A stretch of 64,000 nt of DNA from Bacteroidales bacterium UBA2712 (GTDB lineage: Bacteria > Bacteroidota > Bacteroidia > Bacteroidales > Paludibacteraceae): NCBI GenBank assembly GCA_002354055.1, contig DEKW01000005.1, positions 124,001 to 188,000 on the forward strand, given 5' to 3'. This document shows, piece by piece, positions 49,684 through 58,629 of this stretch. A model generated the notes under the pieces. That model was not told the origin of the DNA. It ran no database searches and saw nothing but the letters and a program-made list of their open reading frames with translations. The position numbers were made by a program, and so were the translations under genes. The first letter of the stretch is position 1; each line of letters opens with the position of its first letter.

Positions 49684-51480
49684 TTAGACCTCCTCGTTTT
49701 GAACCAAGAAAGCGGAGTAGTCCACTAACTTCTGGATAAAGTCTTTTTCGGAAAGGGTACTATAATCCGTTTCCATGTAAGCCTCTGCGCACCATTCGTC
49801 CTCGTACGAGACTTTTTGTACAGCAGATAGTCCGACCTCCGCCGTGCGCGTCTGGTAGAGGTGCAGCCATTTATCATGGATAGCTTTCCAAGCACCTTCT
49901 CCGGTTTTGGGGTCAACACGTTCTACACGTCCAAGGTTCTTGCGCTTAGTAAATCCGTCCTCTTTGAAGTATCCAAAGAACGTAGGTTGATTTGCTGCTT
50001 CATGTCGGATGCCTAACTCCCAAATCATGCAACAAGCGACTACACTTGCACCCGGGTAGAACATTTCTGCCGGCAGGGAAAAGACCGCATCGAGGCGGTG
50101 GTGTTGCATCATTAGTTCCTTGAATTTCTTAATATCGCCCGTATTACCGATGGCACATTGCATAGGGAGTAAGATAGCTAATTTACCCGTACCTACCGCC
50201 TGGGCAATATAGTAGAGATAATGCAGACCCTTGCTCGGATCTTCTTTACAGTCCTTCTTCCATTGAGCCACATATGATGGCTGACAGAAGGGCTTTTGAG
50301 CATTATATGGCGGGTTCATCAACACGCGGTCTATATGAGCGTCCTTGATCCATTGTTGGAGATCAAAGCAACTCTTCATTACTACATTTGAGTTTCCGTC
50401 ACTATGTATGAGCATATTTGTGGTACTCAAGCCAAAAGCTTTTTCTTCCGCCTCGATACCATATATATGATGCAATTTAACTTCTTTTCTTTCCTCATCC
50501 GTAACGCAGTCGTTCAGCGCGTTGGTCATGGCACGTACAAGGAAAGCGCCGCTACCGCAGCAAGGATCGAGCACGCGCGAGGTGTGGTTGATACCGATCA
50601 CATCACACATAAATGAAACAATGTGGTCGGGGGTAAAGGCTTGGTTCTTATCCGCCTTGCCTACATACTTATTGAAAGTCGTGAAGAACAGATTTAACAA
50701 GTCCTGACCTTTTGCCGTTTCTTCGTTGATATACGGCATAATGTCATTACTAATATCATCGAGGACTTTGGTTATATCTTGCGCATCTAATTGTCGAACC
50801 TTTTGGTCTTGGAGCACTTTGGTATGAAGGATCGATAATTTGTCTGCTCGGTTCAAATCATTATGCAATAAATCGCTCAAAACATCATATATACCGGAAA
50901 GGATCTGCGTTGTAGAGAGTCCTTGGTACTGAAGATGATTTTTGAGGGCAAGGATGCAGGTTCCGACAAACTGGCTACGTAAGCTTTCTGAAATACCCAT
51001 GCCATGCAGGGTTTCATTGAGTTTGTAGGTGTTCTTGATAACCTGCTCCTTATTGTTGATACGCGCGGGCGCAACTATATTGCGGTAGTCGGCAAATGAA
51101 GAGAGTGCAGTCCGATCTTTAAGGAAAGTATCCTCTCTTACCGCTCCATGCCATACGCGTATGCGGTCGTCATTAGTGTTTGCGAGGATGCCAATAATTG
51201 CGAAGCCGGTAAGCGCTCTCTCGTATGCCATATAGGCATTGAGTTGTTGTTTTGCTTTCTCGTAAACAGTGTCGAAATTCTGTTTCGTCTCCACAAGTAC
51301 CGCTACACGGGCTTGCTTATCGATGAAGCGGATGTCTAAATCTTTGTATGAACCAATCTTTACCGCTGCGAAATCCTTATGCGCAGCGGTAAATGCTTTC
51401 TGGTAACTATACTCGTCGTTCTCAATGTTGGTCGTAAGGTACTGACGACCAATAGTGTTGATTATTTCGTTGCGTATCAT
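49684..51480 (-). CDS. Restriction nuclease-methyltransferase fusion (BcgI-A-like)
   Basis: 598 residues from MIRNEIINTIGRQY; an open extension upstream to 51582 overlaps the preceding gene and is not credible. The N-terminal PD-(D/E)xK-like nuclease region (about 30-130) has LDIRF and VLVETKQ. Helical region follows; the N6-adenine methyltransferase starts near 270 with AFTPDHIVSFMCDVIG, SAM site LDPCCGSGAFLV and catalytic NPPY (DRVLMNPPYN). No separate HsdR gene lies in the window, so restriction and modification probably share this subunit. Acts with the adjacent specificity protein. Confidence 0.85.
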   Translation of the reverse strand: MIRNEIINTIGRQYLTTNIENDEYSYQKAFTAAHKDFAAVKIGSYKDLDIRFIDKQARVAVLVETKQNFDTVYEKAKQQLNAYMAYERALTGFAIIGILANTNDDRIRVWHGAVREDTFLKDRTALSSFADYRNIVAPARINNKEQVIKNTYKLNETLHGMGISESLRSQFVGTCILALKNHLQYQGLSTTQILSGIYDVLSDLLHNDLNRADKLSILHTKVLQDQKVRQLDAQDITKVLDDISNDIMPYINEETAKGQDLLNLFFTTFNKYVGKADKNQAFTPDHIVSFMCDVIGINHTSRVLDPCCGSGAFLVRAMTNALNDCVTDEERKEVKLHHIYGIEAEEKAFGLSTTNMLIHSDGNSNVVMKSCFDLQQWIKDAHIDRVLMNPPYNAQKPFCQPSYVAQWKKDCKEDPSKGLHYLYYIAQAVGTGKLAILLPMQCAIGNTGDIKKFKELMMQHHRLDAVFSLPAEMFYPGASVVACCMIWELGIRHEAANQPTFFGYFKEDGFTKRKNLGRVERVDPKTGEGAWKAIHDKWLHLYQTRTAEVGLSAVQKVSYEDEWCAEAYMETDYSTLSEKDFIQKLVDYSAFLVQNEEV

Positions 51481-51484
51481 GGTA

Positions 51485-51931
51485 TTATTTATTTGCGGAT
51501 GGAACATAATGTTTCCAAGTACCATGATACTCACAGCACTTAATATATTGCAGTGCATCGGGGTAGCCGAGTTCGGCGGCACGGAGGAGGTAGTGGTCGG
51601 CTTCGTCGAGGGGGACGGTCACGACATCAGAGGGATAGTGGGTGTCGGCGGCGCGGAGATGGGCAGCCATGCCGACGATGAAGAGCGCGCGGGGGTTGTC
51701 CTCGCGTGCAGCTATAGCGGAGTAGTAAGCTATGGAGTCGGGGTTGAAGAAAAGAGATTTGGAGAGCTCGACGGGTTCAGGGACGTCGGCACCGCAGGTA
51801 CTTGCTAAATCAGAACCACACATGCCGGCTTGGTAGCCGCGCATGTACGCGCAAGATAAAAGGAATACTACGAGGAGGATACCGCAGTACTTTGCGACAT
51901 TTTCGCTACTGGGGGGGGTAAAATTGAACAT
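51485..51931 (-). CDS. Membrane-anchored Sel1-like protein
   Basis: 148 residues: one N-terminal transmembrane segment (YCGILLVVFLLSCAYMRGY), then a Cys-rich spacer, and two Sel1/TPR-like helical repeats (ALFIVGMAAHLRAAD, DEADHYLLRAAELGYPDALQYI). It is read 4 bases before the nuclease-methyltransferase gene from the same promoter. Whether it takes part in the restriction system is not known; such a partner is not standard. Confidence 0.7.
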   Translation of the reverse strand: MFNFTPPSSENVAKYCGILLVVFLLSCAYMRGYQAGMCGSDLASTCGADVPEPVELSKSLFFNPDSIAYYSAIAAREDNPRALFIVGMAAHLRAADTHYPSDVVTVPLDEADHYLLRAAELGYPDALQYIKCCEYHGTWKHYVPSANK

Positions 51932-51938
51932 TCTAATA

Positions 51939-51976
51939 TTTATGATTTATGGCTTATGATTTATGATTTACAATTT
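51939..51976. repeat. TTATGATTTA-type junction repeat
   Basis: Units atttatgattta/tggcttatga occur about four times in the leader of the restriction-modification unit. Confidence 0.75.
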
Positions 51977-51982
51977 TGCCTG

Positions 51983-52013
51983 CAAAGGTACAACAAAAAA
52001 ACGAGATACGCAA
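51983..52013 (-). promoter_or_regulatory. Promoter of restriction-modification unit
   Basis: Minus strand: TTGCGTATCTCG, TACCTTTG 20 bases after the TTG, about 52 bases before the Sel1-like ATG. Confidence 0.82.
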
Positions 52014-52042
52014 GAAAAAAGGAAAAAAAATCGCGCGGGCGC

Positions 52043-52073
52043 TTGCGTATGTCAATATTTTTTTGTAATTTTG
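52043..52073 (+). promoter_or_regulatory. Promoter for hpf
   Basis: TTGCGTATGTC with TAATTTTGC 20 bases after the TTG, 46 bases before the hpf ATG; divergent from the previous promoter. Confidence 0.8.
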
Positions 52074-52119
52074 CAGCAAATTTTAAGAACATATCGTTTA
52101 ACTCTTAAAAATTATTGCT

Positions 52120-52395
52120 ATGAATCTGACAATTAATGCCGTGAATTTTGAGATGGCGGAGAAGCTCGAGCAGTTTATCGAGAAGAAAATGAATCGTTTT
52201 GAGCGTCACCTGAACGCCGATGACAAGGTAGAGATCCGCATGTCGGTTGTCAAACCGCAGACGAACGAGAACAAAGAAGTGAAGGTGCGTATCGCAGGGC
52301 TGTTTGCGGAGAAGACCGCAGACAGTTTTGAGGAAGCCATCGACGCTTGCCTCGCTGCGCTGGAAGGACAGTTGGAGAGACGGAAGAATGGATAG
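52120..52395 (+). CDS. hpf: Ribosome hibernation promoting factor (HPF/RaiA-like)
   Basis: A 91-residue short HPF that binds the ribosomal decoding region in stationary phase. LTINAVNFEMAEKLEQFIEKKMNRFERHL and the late TADSFEEAIDACLAALEGQLER helix follow the family pattern. It is monocistronic, with its own promoter. Some Bacteroidota have tRNA genes downstream; none is seen here, but a structured segment is. Confidence 0.92.
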   Translation: MNLTINAVNFEMAEKLEQFIEKKMNRFERHLNADDKVEIRMSVVKPQTNENKEVKVRIAGLFAEKTADSFEEAIDACLAALEGQLERRKNG

Positions 52396-52420
52396 GAATG
52401 ATGGAGTGAAATCGAAAATG

Positions 52421-52569
52421 CGCAGCCTACCGAGCCTAATGGCTCTATAGTCCATGGACCTGTACGCCGGTCAGTAAGCAAGCTTCCTGCCGTCCTCCAT
52501 GCCCTTGGACTCAACCGACTGCCTTGATAGGCACTCGCTTGGCTGCTTACAAAAATATCCCTACGGGAT
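52421..52569. other. Structured non-coding segment after hpf
   Basis: No gene. Several stems: GAGCC-TAAT-GGCTC (52432-52445), GACC...GGTC (52457-52472), a 7-bp stem with a further 3 bp beyond a bulge (GTAAGCAAGC 52474-52483 with 52537-52550) enclosing GTCC...GGAC and TGCC...GGCA, and ATCCC-TAC-GGGAT (52557-52569). The stem set is unlike a tRNA cloverleaf. Could be a small RNA or a mobile remnant; not resolved. Confidence 0.4.
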
Positions 52570-52620
52570 TAAAAAATAAAGAAAATAATATTTTCGATTA
52601 ATATTGAAAGCAGACAAATT

Positions 52621-54072
52621 TTGAGATTCAGACGGAAAATAGGAATTATGTTGGCGGGGATGCTCTTCTTTGCGGGGAGCATCGCTGCCGGCACGTATGA
52701 CCTGCTCTGGGATTACAGCACGGCTCCTCCGACGGCGAACCCCGACGGGGGACTCTCTTACTCCTCGACCGTCAACGACGACGAGGGCGTGAAGAACGGG
52801 CTGAAGGGCGTCAAGCTCAACAGTTCCGGCTGGTGCTCGTTCGTCAAAGCGCCCGTGGCGGGGCAGCTGCGGCTGACGTTCGGTCCGCGTAGCGGTAAGA
52901 ACCCCACGTCGCTGCAGGTCTTTGCGTCCGAGAACGAAGATGCAGGTACGTACCATCTGGTAGGCGTGACCTGCGAGGTGGACGGTCTGCAGACGCAGAC
53001 GATCCTCCTCAGCGCGCAGGAGAACCACGTCTATATCACCCGCGAGAAGCACCAGGAGACGGTCCTGGAGCGGATAGAGTTCGTCGAGGGCTCGTTCGCT
53101 GAGCCGGCACCTTGTACACCTCTGGAGAGTCCTGTGCCCCTCTATAGCGCGGGCATGCGTACGGACTCGATGGACGCGAACGCTGCTTTTTTTATACGCG
53201 CGCTCATGAACGCGAACGCGGGCGGCGAGAAGATGATCCGGCTGCCTGACGGGGTGTATGACTTAGGTCCCTTGGCGCTGACGGCTATCGAGGCTAACGG
53301 CGTGACGATCCTCGGCGAGTCGATGGAAGGCACGATCATCCGCAATAAGCCCGACTACCGCTATGAGTCCATCGACAAGAGTGCGACGCTGCGTATCGCC
53401 CCGGGGGTAGAAGGAACGAGGTTGGAGAACCTGACGATAGAGAACGCCTTGGACTACTACCACGACGATAACGGTCGGGGCGTGGCGCTCTGGGATCAGG
53501 GCACGAAGACCGTCTGCCGGAACGTGCGGCTGCTGGGGCATCAGGATACGTATTTCTCCGATAACGAAGGAGGAACGCATTATTTCGAGGACTGCGAGAT
53601 CCACGGGACGGTGGATTTCATCTGCGGGGACGGCGATGTGTATTTTAGGAACTGCCTGCTGTACTGCGAGAGACGCAGCAAGAGCGGCGAAGGGACGGAC
53701 GCGATAACCGCCAGCGGTGCCGGGAAGGACGACAAGGGTTTCGTCTTCGAGGGCTGCACGATAAAGAGCGAGTGCCCGGTAGTGAGCCTCGGACGGAGCT
53801 GGAAGAAGTTCCCCAAGTGTGTGTTTATCCATACGAAGCTGGATTACTCTGCGGGCGAGTTCAGCCTTGAGAGCAAGGGGATCCGCCGATGGACGGTCCA
53901 AGGGATGATGGCGCTGCCGGAGCGGTTCGGCGAGTACAGGACGATGGATCAAGAGGGCAGGGTAGTCTCGCCGGAGACGAACGAGGTGACCTTCGTCCTC
54001 GACGGCAAGAGCCGGACGATGAATACGATAATAGAGGCCCCACCCGACCTCCCCATAGGAGATAGGAGATAG
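52621..54072 (+). CDS. Pectinesterase-like secreted protein (CE8)
   Basis: 483 residues from TTG at 52621; the ATG at 52648 is an alternative that still leaves a signal peptide (LAGMLFFAGSIAAG). Residues about 24-165 form an N-terminal module (YDLLWDYSTAPPTANPDGG) also found on the next gene. Residues about 195-440 are a CE8 pectin methylesterase beta-helix: GRGVALWDQG, GHQDTYFS and HGTVDFICGDGDVYF carry the catalytic Gln/Asp pattern, although the usual GxVDFIFG has Cys for Phe. No C-terminal sorting module; the stop lies in an ataggag repeat. Confidence 0.85.
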   Translation: MRFRRKIGIMLAGMLFFAGSIAAGTYDLLWDYSTAPPTANPDGGLSYSSTVNDDEGVKNGLKGVKLNSSGWCSFVKAPVAGQLRLTFGPRSGKNPTSLQVFASENEDAGTYHLVGVTCEVDGLQTQTILLSAQENHVYITREKHQETVLERIEFVEGSFAEPAPCTPLESPVPLYSAGMRTDSMDANAAFFIRALMNANAGGEKMIRLPDGVYDLGPLALTAIEANGVTILGESMEGTIIRNKPDYRYESIDKSATLRIAPGVEGTRLENLTIENALDYYHDDNGRGVALWDQGTKTVCRNVRLLGHQDTYFSDNEGGTHYFEDCEIHGTVDFICGDGDVYFRNCLLYCERRSKSGEGTDAITASGAGKDDKGFVFEGCTIKSECPVVSLGRSWKKFPKCVFIHTKLDYSAGEFSLESKGIRRWTVQGMMALPERFGEYRTMDQEGRVVSPETNEVTFVLDGKSRTMNTIIEAPPDLPIGDRR

Positions 54073-54088
54073 GAGATAGGAGATAGGA
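54056..54088. repeat. GGAGATA tandem repeat
   Basis: Five perfect 7-bp units; the first two encode the last residues and the stop codon of the pectinesterase-like gene. Confidence 0.9.
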
Positions 54089-54141
54089 AAAGTTAAAAAA
54101 TCGAACAAATCAACGATATTAACAATTAATTTTTAACCACA

Positions 54142-56898
54142 ATGAAAAAGACAATTCTATTTGTAGTTGCCGCTCTAACGAGCGTAACTATGTGGGCAGG
54201 AGCAAATGACCTGCTCTGGGATTACACGGAGGCGGCTCCGAGTGCGAATCCTGACAACGGATTGACCTACGGAAGCAAAGTTGATGATCCCGCAGGAACC
54301 AAGAATGGCTTGAAAGGTGTTAAGATGGACGGTAGCGGCTATTGCTATTTTACCAAAGCCGCCGTAGCAGGCAAACTCAAACTTACCTTTGGTCCGCGTG
54401 AGGGTAGCAACGCTACAGCTCTGGAGGTGTTTACATGGTCAGGCGAGACGCCGGTTGCGGAGACCTCTGTCGGAGTGACCGGTACTGTAACCGAGAGCGC
54501 TACGCAGATCATCGAGCTGACCGCCGCCCAGAACAATATCTATATCAAGCGTTCGGGTAGTACGCAGACCGTGCTTCAGAAGATACAATTTGTGGAGGAC
54601 ATAGCTCGCACGTTCGTGGATTTCAAGATCGAGTTCCGAGAGAACCCTTATACGGTGCTGCTGCCGGAAGGCGGTGAACTGCCGCAGGGCGTAGTGGTAG
54701 CCGGAACGAACTACAACGGCGGTCAGCACGGTATTTACGGTGGTTCTGTCACCGTACCCGTGGACGGTCCGGTCAAATTCACCATCGGAGCATGTCAGTA
54801 CAGCGGTACGCCGATCAACGTCAAGAAGGACGGCGAAGATTTTGCAACGGTAGATAACAAAGCAGATTGCGGCGAGACCGCCGGTAGTTTTGCGCAAAAT
54901 GTGGTATACGTGTATACCGGTGACGCCGCTACTCTGACCTTTGAGTTTGCAAATAACACTTACGTGCCTTATTTCTTTGCAGAGGCAACCGATATCATGC
55001 CTTGCGAAATTATTTTCAAGGATCAGAACGGTACTGAACTAAACCGTATAGAGACCTATGAGGGTGCCTCTTTAGGTATCTTGCCGGAAGTGTCCGTACT
55101 GCCGGAGATTCAGGAAGGGGAAGCATTCCGCGGATGGTTCTACTCGAATGGCAAGAAAGCGGTTGTCGGAGACCCCATTACGGGCAACACAACAATCCAG
55201 GCGAAAGTGACTCCGATAGAAGAAGTGACCATCGGAAGTGTGCAGACCTATGATTTTGCATCGCAGATTTTCTATCCGGAAGATCACGAGACGGTAGAGG
55301 TAGCTAACGGCGCGTTCCATGACGCTACCCACGGTTGGTATTTTGCAGCCGATGGAAACATCCGTGTAGCTGTAGCAGGTAATGCGGTTGTAGTAGTGAC
55401 GTTGTGCAAGTATTCGGAGAGCGGTGATGTCAACGTGATCGCAGGTGATCAAGTAATAGCTTCTTATCCTGTAGTAAAGAACGAGACGCCGGACGGCACG
55501 GAGTTGACCGCTCAATACACCGGCGAGGCAGGATGGCTCACCATTAGCTGGACGGCTAAGCAGTATATCCACAAGGTAGTTGTTTACAACGTACAGGAGT
55601 TCCTGACCAAGGATGAGGCTACCGGATACTTTATCGTACCGGGCGGCGACGTAGCATGCTTCCTGCTGGCGTTGGTACAAGCTCAAAGCGGCGACAAGAT
55701 CTTCCTCCCGAACGGTACCTATGACCTGGGCGAGACCGTGCTGACCACTATCGGCAAGAACAATATCTCTATCATCGGTCAATCGATGGAAGGAACGATC
55801 ATCAAGAACGCTCCGGACGCTAAGACCGAGTCGATTGATAAGACTGCAACGATCAAGATCAACAAGAATGTCATCGGTACATATCTGCAAGACCTGACGA
55901 TTCAGAATGCACTCGATTACTACAAGAACGACAACGGTCGTGCTGTTGCGCTCTGGGATCAAGGTACGCAGACTGTTTGCAAGAACGTACGTCTGCTGAG
56001 CTATCAGGATACGTATTACAGCAACTTGCATGGAGCCGTGAAGTATTTCGAGGACTGCGAGATCCACGGTACGGTCGATTTCATCTGCGGTGACGGTAGC
56101 GTTTATTTCAAGAACAACCTTCTCTACGCAGAGAAACGTAAAAAAGATGGTGGCGGTTCTGACGCATTGACGGCAAACAACGGTCCGGCTACGGATAAGG
56201 GATATGTCTTCGAGGGCTGTACCGTCAAGAGCGAATGCCCGGTTGTATCGTTTGGCCGTGCTTGGAACAACAAACCGTCGGTAGCGTTCCTGAACACGCT
56301 TGTGGACTACAGCGCAGGACAATTCTCTTTCTCTGACGGCAGCAAGATTGAGCGTTGGACCAAAGAGCTGATGAACAAAGACGCGTGGCCACAATTCGGA
56401 GAGTACAATACACATCTGGCCGATGGTACGATTCTGACTCCGGCAAGCAATGTGGTAACCTTCGTTGATCCGAAGAACGGTAATGCCACTCGGGATATCG
56501 AGACCGTTCTGAGCGCAGAGGCTGCTGCGGCTTACACGATGGAATATACTCTCGGCGCATGGGCAGAGACCGCGAAGAATGATGCTACACAAGCAGTTTG
56601 CGATCTGAAAAACATCGAAGATGAAGGTATTTATCTGGTAGAGGCTCAGAACGGCAATGCAGAGCTAATGCTGGGTTCGCAACTTAAAGAAGAGGTGTTC
56701 CCTGAGGATTCAGGAATCACTGTCCGTAAAGCAAACGCCCGCGGCGGTTTCGGTTGGAAAGCCGGTGAAGAACCGCAAGGCATTGAGAATGCTACCGCTG
56801 CTGAAGCTGTGAAGGCCGTCAAGGTTATTCGCAACGGGCAGGTAGTTATCGTTCGTGACGGACGCGAATTCAATGTTCTCGGTGCAGAGCTCAAATGA
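54142..56898 (+). CDS. Large pectinesterase-like secreted protein with C-terminal sorting module
   Basis: 918 residues. Signal peptide 1-19; N-terminal module about 20-155 (NDLLWDYTEAAPSANPDNG) homologous to the previous gene; middle region about 155-490 of beta-type modules; CE8 domain about 500-800 (GQSMEGTIIKN, GRAVALWDQG, SYQDTYY, HGTVDFICGDG); and a tail QGIEN...VKVIRNGQVVIVRDGREFNVLGA, the putative type IX sorting module also present on two other window proteins. It would remove methyl esters from pectin, preparing it for lyases such as the PL9-like protein. Confidence 0.87.
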   Translation: MKKTILFVVAALTSVTMWAGANDLLWDYTEAAPSANPDNGLTYGSKVDDPAGTKNGLKGVKMDGSGYCYFTKAAVAGKLKLTFGPREGSNATALEVFTWSGETPVAETSVGVTGTVTESATQIIELTAAQNNIYIKRSGSTQTVLQKIQFVEDIARTFVDFKIEFRENPYTVLLPEGGELPQGVVVAGTNYNGGQHGIYGGSVTVPVDGPVKFTIGACQYSGTPINVKKDGEDFATVDNKADCGETAGSFAQNVVYVYTGDAATLTFEFANNTYVPYFFAEATDIMPCEIIFKDQNGTELNRIETYEGASLGILPEVSVLPEIQEGEAFRGWFYSNGKKAVVGDPITGNTTIQAKVTPIEEVTIGSVQTYDFASQIFYPEDHETVEVANGAFHDATHGWYFAADGNIRVAVAGNAVVVVTLCKYSESGDVNVIAGDQVIASYPVVKNETPDGTELTAQYTGEAGWLTISWTAKQYIHKVVVYNVQEFLTKDEATGYFIVPGGDVACFLLALVQAQSGDKIFLPNGTYDLGETVLTTIGKNNISIIGQSMEGTIIKNAPDAKTESIDKTATIKINKNVIGTYLQDLTIQNALDYYKNDNGRAVALWDQGTQTVCKNVRLLSYQDTYYSNLHGAVKYFEDCEIHGTVDFICGDGSVYFKNNLLYAEKRKKDGGGSDALTANNGPATDKGYVFEGCTVKSECPVVSFGRAWNNKPSVAFLNTLVDYSAGQFSFSDGSKIERWTKELMNKDAWPQFGEYNTHLADGTILTPASNVVTFVDPKNGNATRDIETVLSAEAAAAYTMEYTLGAWAETAKNDATQAVCDLKNIEDEGIYLVEAQNGNAELMLGSQLKEEVFPEDSGITVRKANARGGFGWKAGEEPQGIENATAAEAVKAVKVIRNGQVVIVRDGREFNVLGAELK

Positions 56899-56928
56899 GC
56901 AGAATGGGAAAAATGAGAAAATAATTAA

Positions 56929-58593
56929 ATGGACTGGTTAAGTAATTTATTCTTTGGCACGGGTATAGCACATTCGATTTTTGTGCTTGCCCTTGCCATT
57001 GCTATTGGAATTTTCTTGGGCGCGAAGCTCAAGTTCAAAGGTATTACTCTGGGTATTACCTGGATCCTGTTCTGCGCGATCGCGTGCAGTCATTTCGGCA
57101 TGACGCTTGATCCGCTGGTAGAGTCCTTTGCGAAGGACCTCGGTCTGATTCTGTTTGTCTATTCGATAGGCTTGCAGGTCGGTCCGGGTTTCTTCTCTTC
57201 GTTCGGTAAGGGCGGTCTGCGCCTGAATATGCTGGCGGCAAGTATAGTGGTATTAGGCTGCGCGACGGCGTACGTCATTCATCTTGTCAGCGGTACGGAT
57301 ATCGCCACGATGACCGGTGTACTCTTCGGTGCGGTGACGAACACGCCTGGTCTGGGTGCGGCGCAGCAGACCTATCAGGATCTGACGGGCGTGTCGAACC
57401 CTGATATAGCGTCCGGCTACGCGATGGCGTATCCGCTGGGCGTCGTAGGAATCCTCTTCGCAATGATGGTTATCCGCTGGGTCTTCCGCATCAAGATGGA
57501 CAAAGAGGAAGAGCAGGTTACGAAAGAGAAAGGGGAGGTGCAGCAGGTGGAGCATTACGACATGCGGTTGACCAACCCGCAGATAGACGGTCTGCATGTA
57601 CGCGATCTGGGCCTGCTGACACATGTGACGATCGTCGTCAGCCGTGTGCTGGATGTGCATGGAAATGAGTTCATGCCCGATGCAGAGACCCTTCTTCACG
57701 TAGGCGACCAGGTACGCCTCGTGACGGACAAGAAGGACGAGAGAACGGTTCTCCTCCTCGGCGAGAAGACCGACATCCATTGGGAAGAGAAAGAGCAGAA
57801 TATTCACCTGGTGAGCCAGCATATTGTGGTGACCAAGGACAAGATAAACGGCAAGCAGATATGCGACCTGAAGGTGCGCGATGCGTTCCATATCACGATC
57901 ACCCGTGTCCGCCGTGCCGGTATAGAACTGTTAGCTACTCCGGAGCTGCGGCTCCAATTGGGCGACCGCCTGACCGTAGTGGGCGAGAAAGAGGCGGTGG
58001 ACAAGATTGCGAAGGCTTTTGGCAACTCCGCGAAGAAACTGGATGCGCCGAACCTGGCGTCTCTGTTCTTTGGAATTATCTTAGGCGTGGCGTTGGGTTC
58101 TATTCCTTTCGCGCTGCCGGGACTCTCGCAGCCGTTCAAGTTAGGTATTGCCGGCGGTTCGCTGATTGTGGCGATCCTCATGGGGGCGTTCGGTACCAAA
58201 TGGCATTTGGTGACCTATACCACCACTTCCGCGAACCTCATGATCCGCGAGATAGGTATCTCCCTCTTCCTTGCGGCAGTAGGTTTCGGCGCAGGCGGCT
58301 CGTTCGTTGAGACCCTCTTGGACGGCGGTTACGTATGGATAGGCTACGGCGTGATCATCACCTTGCTGCCCTTGCTGCTGATAGGTTTCATCGCGCGAAA
58401 AGGATATAAACTTGATTATTTCACCCTGATGGGACTCATCGCCGGCTCGACAACCGACCCGCCGGCTCTGGCGTACGCGACCTCGCAGTCTTCGGCGAAC
58501 GACCGCGCTGCGGTAGCGTACTCGACGGTCTATCCGTTGACGATGTTCCTCCGCGTCCTCACGGGGCAGTTGATGATTTTATTATTTTTATGA
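56929..58593 (+). CDS. AspT/YidE/YbjL-family transporter
   Basis: 554 residues: two membrane blocks of about five helices each (about 10-185 and 375-554) around two TrkA-C (RCK_C) cytoplasmic domains (about 200-280 and 290-365). This is the standard layout of the putative AspT/YidE/YbjL duplicated-domain permeases (554 residues is typical). Substrate unknown; AspT exchanges aspartate for alanine, but most relatives are uncharacterised. Confidence 0.9.
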   Translation: MDWLSNLFFGTGIAHSIFVLALAIAIGIFLGAKLKFKGITLGITWILFCAIACSHFGMTLDPLVESFAKDLGLILFVYSIGLQVGPGFFSSFGKGGLRLNMLAASIVVLGCATAYVIHLVSGTDIATMTGVLFGAVTNTPGLGAAQQTYQDLTGVSNPDIASGYAMAYPLGVVGILFAMMVIRWVFRIKMDKEEEQVTKEKGEVQQVEHYDMRLTNPQIDGLHVRDLGLLTHVTIVVSRVLDVHGNEFMPDAETLLHVGDQVRLVTDKKDERTVLLLGEKTDIHWEEKEQNIHLVSQHIVVTKDKINGKQICDLKVRDAFHITITRVRRAGIELLATPELRLQLGDRLTVVGEKEAVDKIAKAFGNSAKKLDAPNLASLFFGIILGVALGSIPFALPGLSQPFKLGIAGGSLIVAILMGAFGTKWHLVTYTTTSANLMIREIGISLFLAAVGFGAGGSFVETLLDGGYVWIGYGVIITLLPLLLIGFIARKGYKLDYFTLMGLIAGSTTDPPALAYATSQSSANDRAAVAYSTVYPLTMFLRVLTGQLMILLFL

Positions 58594-58626
58594 CGGGATT
58601 ACGTGATTACGTAATTACGGGATAAC
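58593..58626. repeat. GATTACGT-type junction repeat
   Basis: Units gggattac/gtgattac/gtaattac/gggataac fill the gap between the transporter and the MATE gene. Confidence 0.8.
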
Positions 58627-58629
58627 GAC

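Noticed and set aside
51481..51582. 34-residue extension of the nuclease-methyltransferase
   Set aside because: It overlaps the coding end of the Sel1-like gene in another frame and the composition is unlike the rest; the ATG at 51480 fits better.
52474..52550. tRNA gene (about 77 bases with a 7-bp closing stem)
   Set aside because: No T-loop TTCRA motif and no cloverleaf arms at the right spacing on either strand.
52537..52550. SRP RNA core (an 11-base match AAGCAGCCAAG on the minus strand)
   Set aside because: The partner half of the SRP hairpin (GGTCCGGAAGG-like) is missing, so the match is probably chance.
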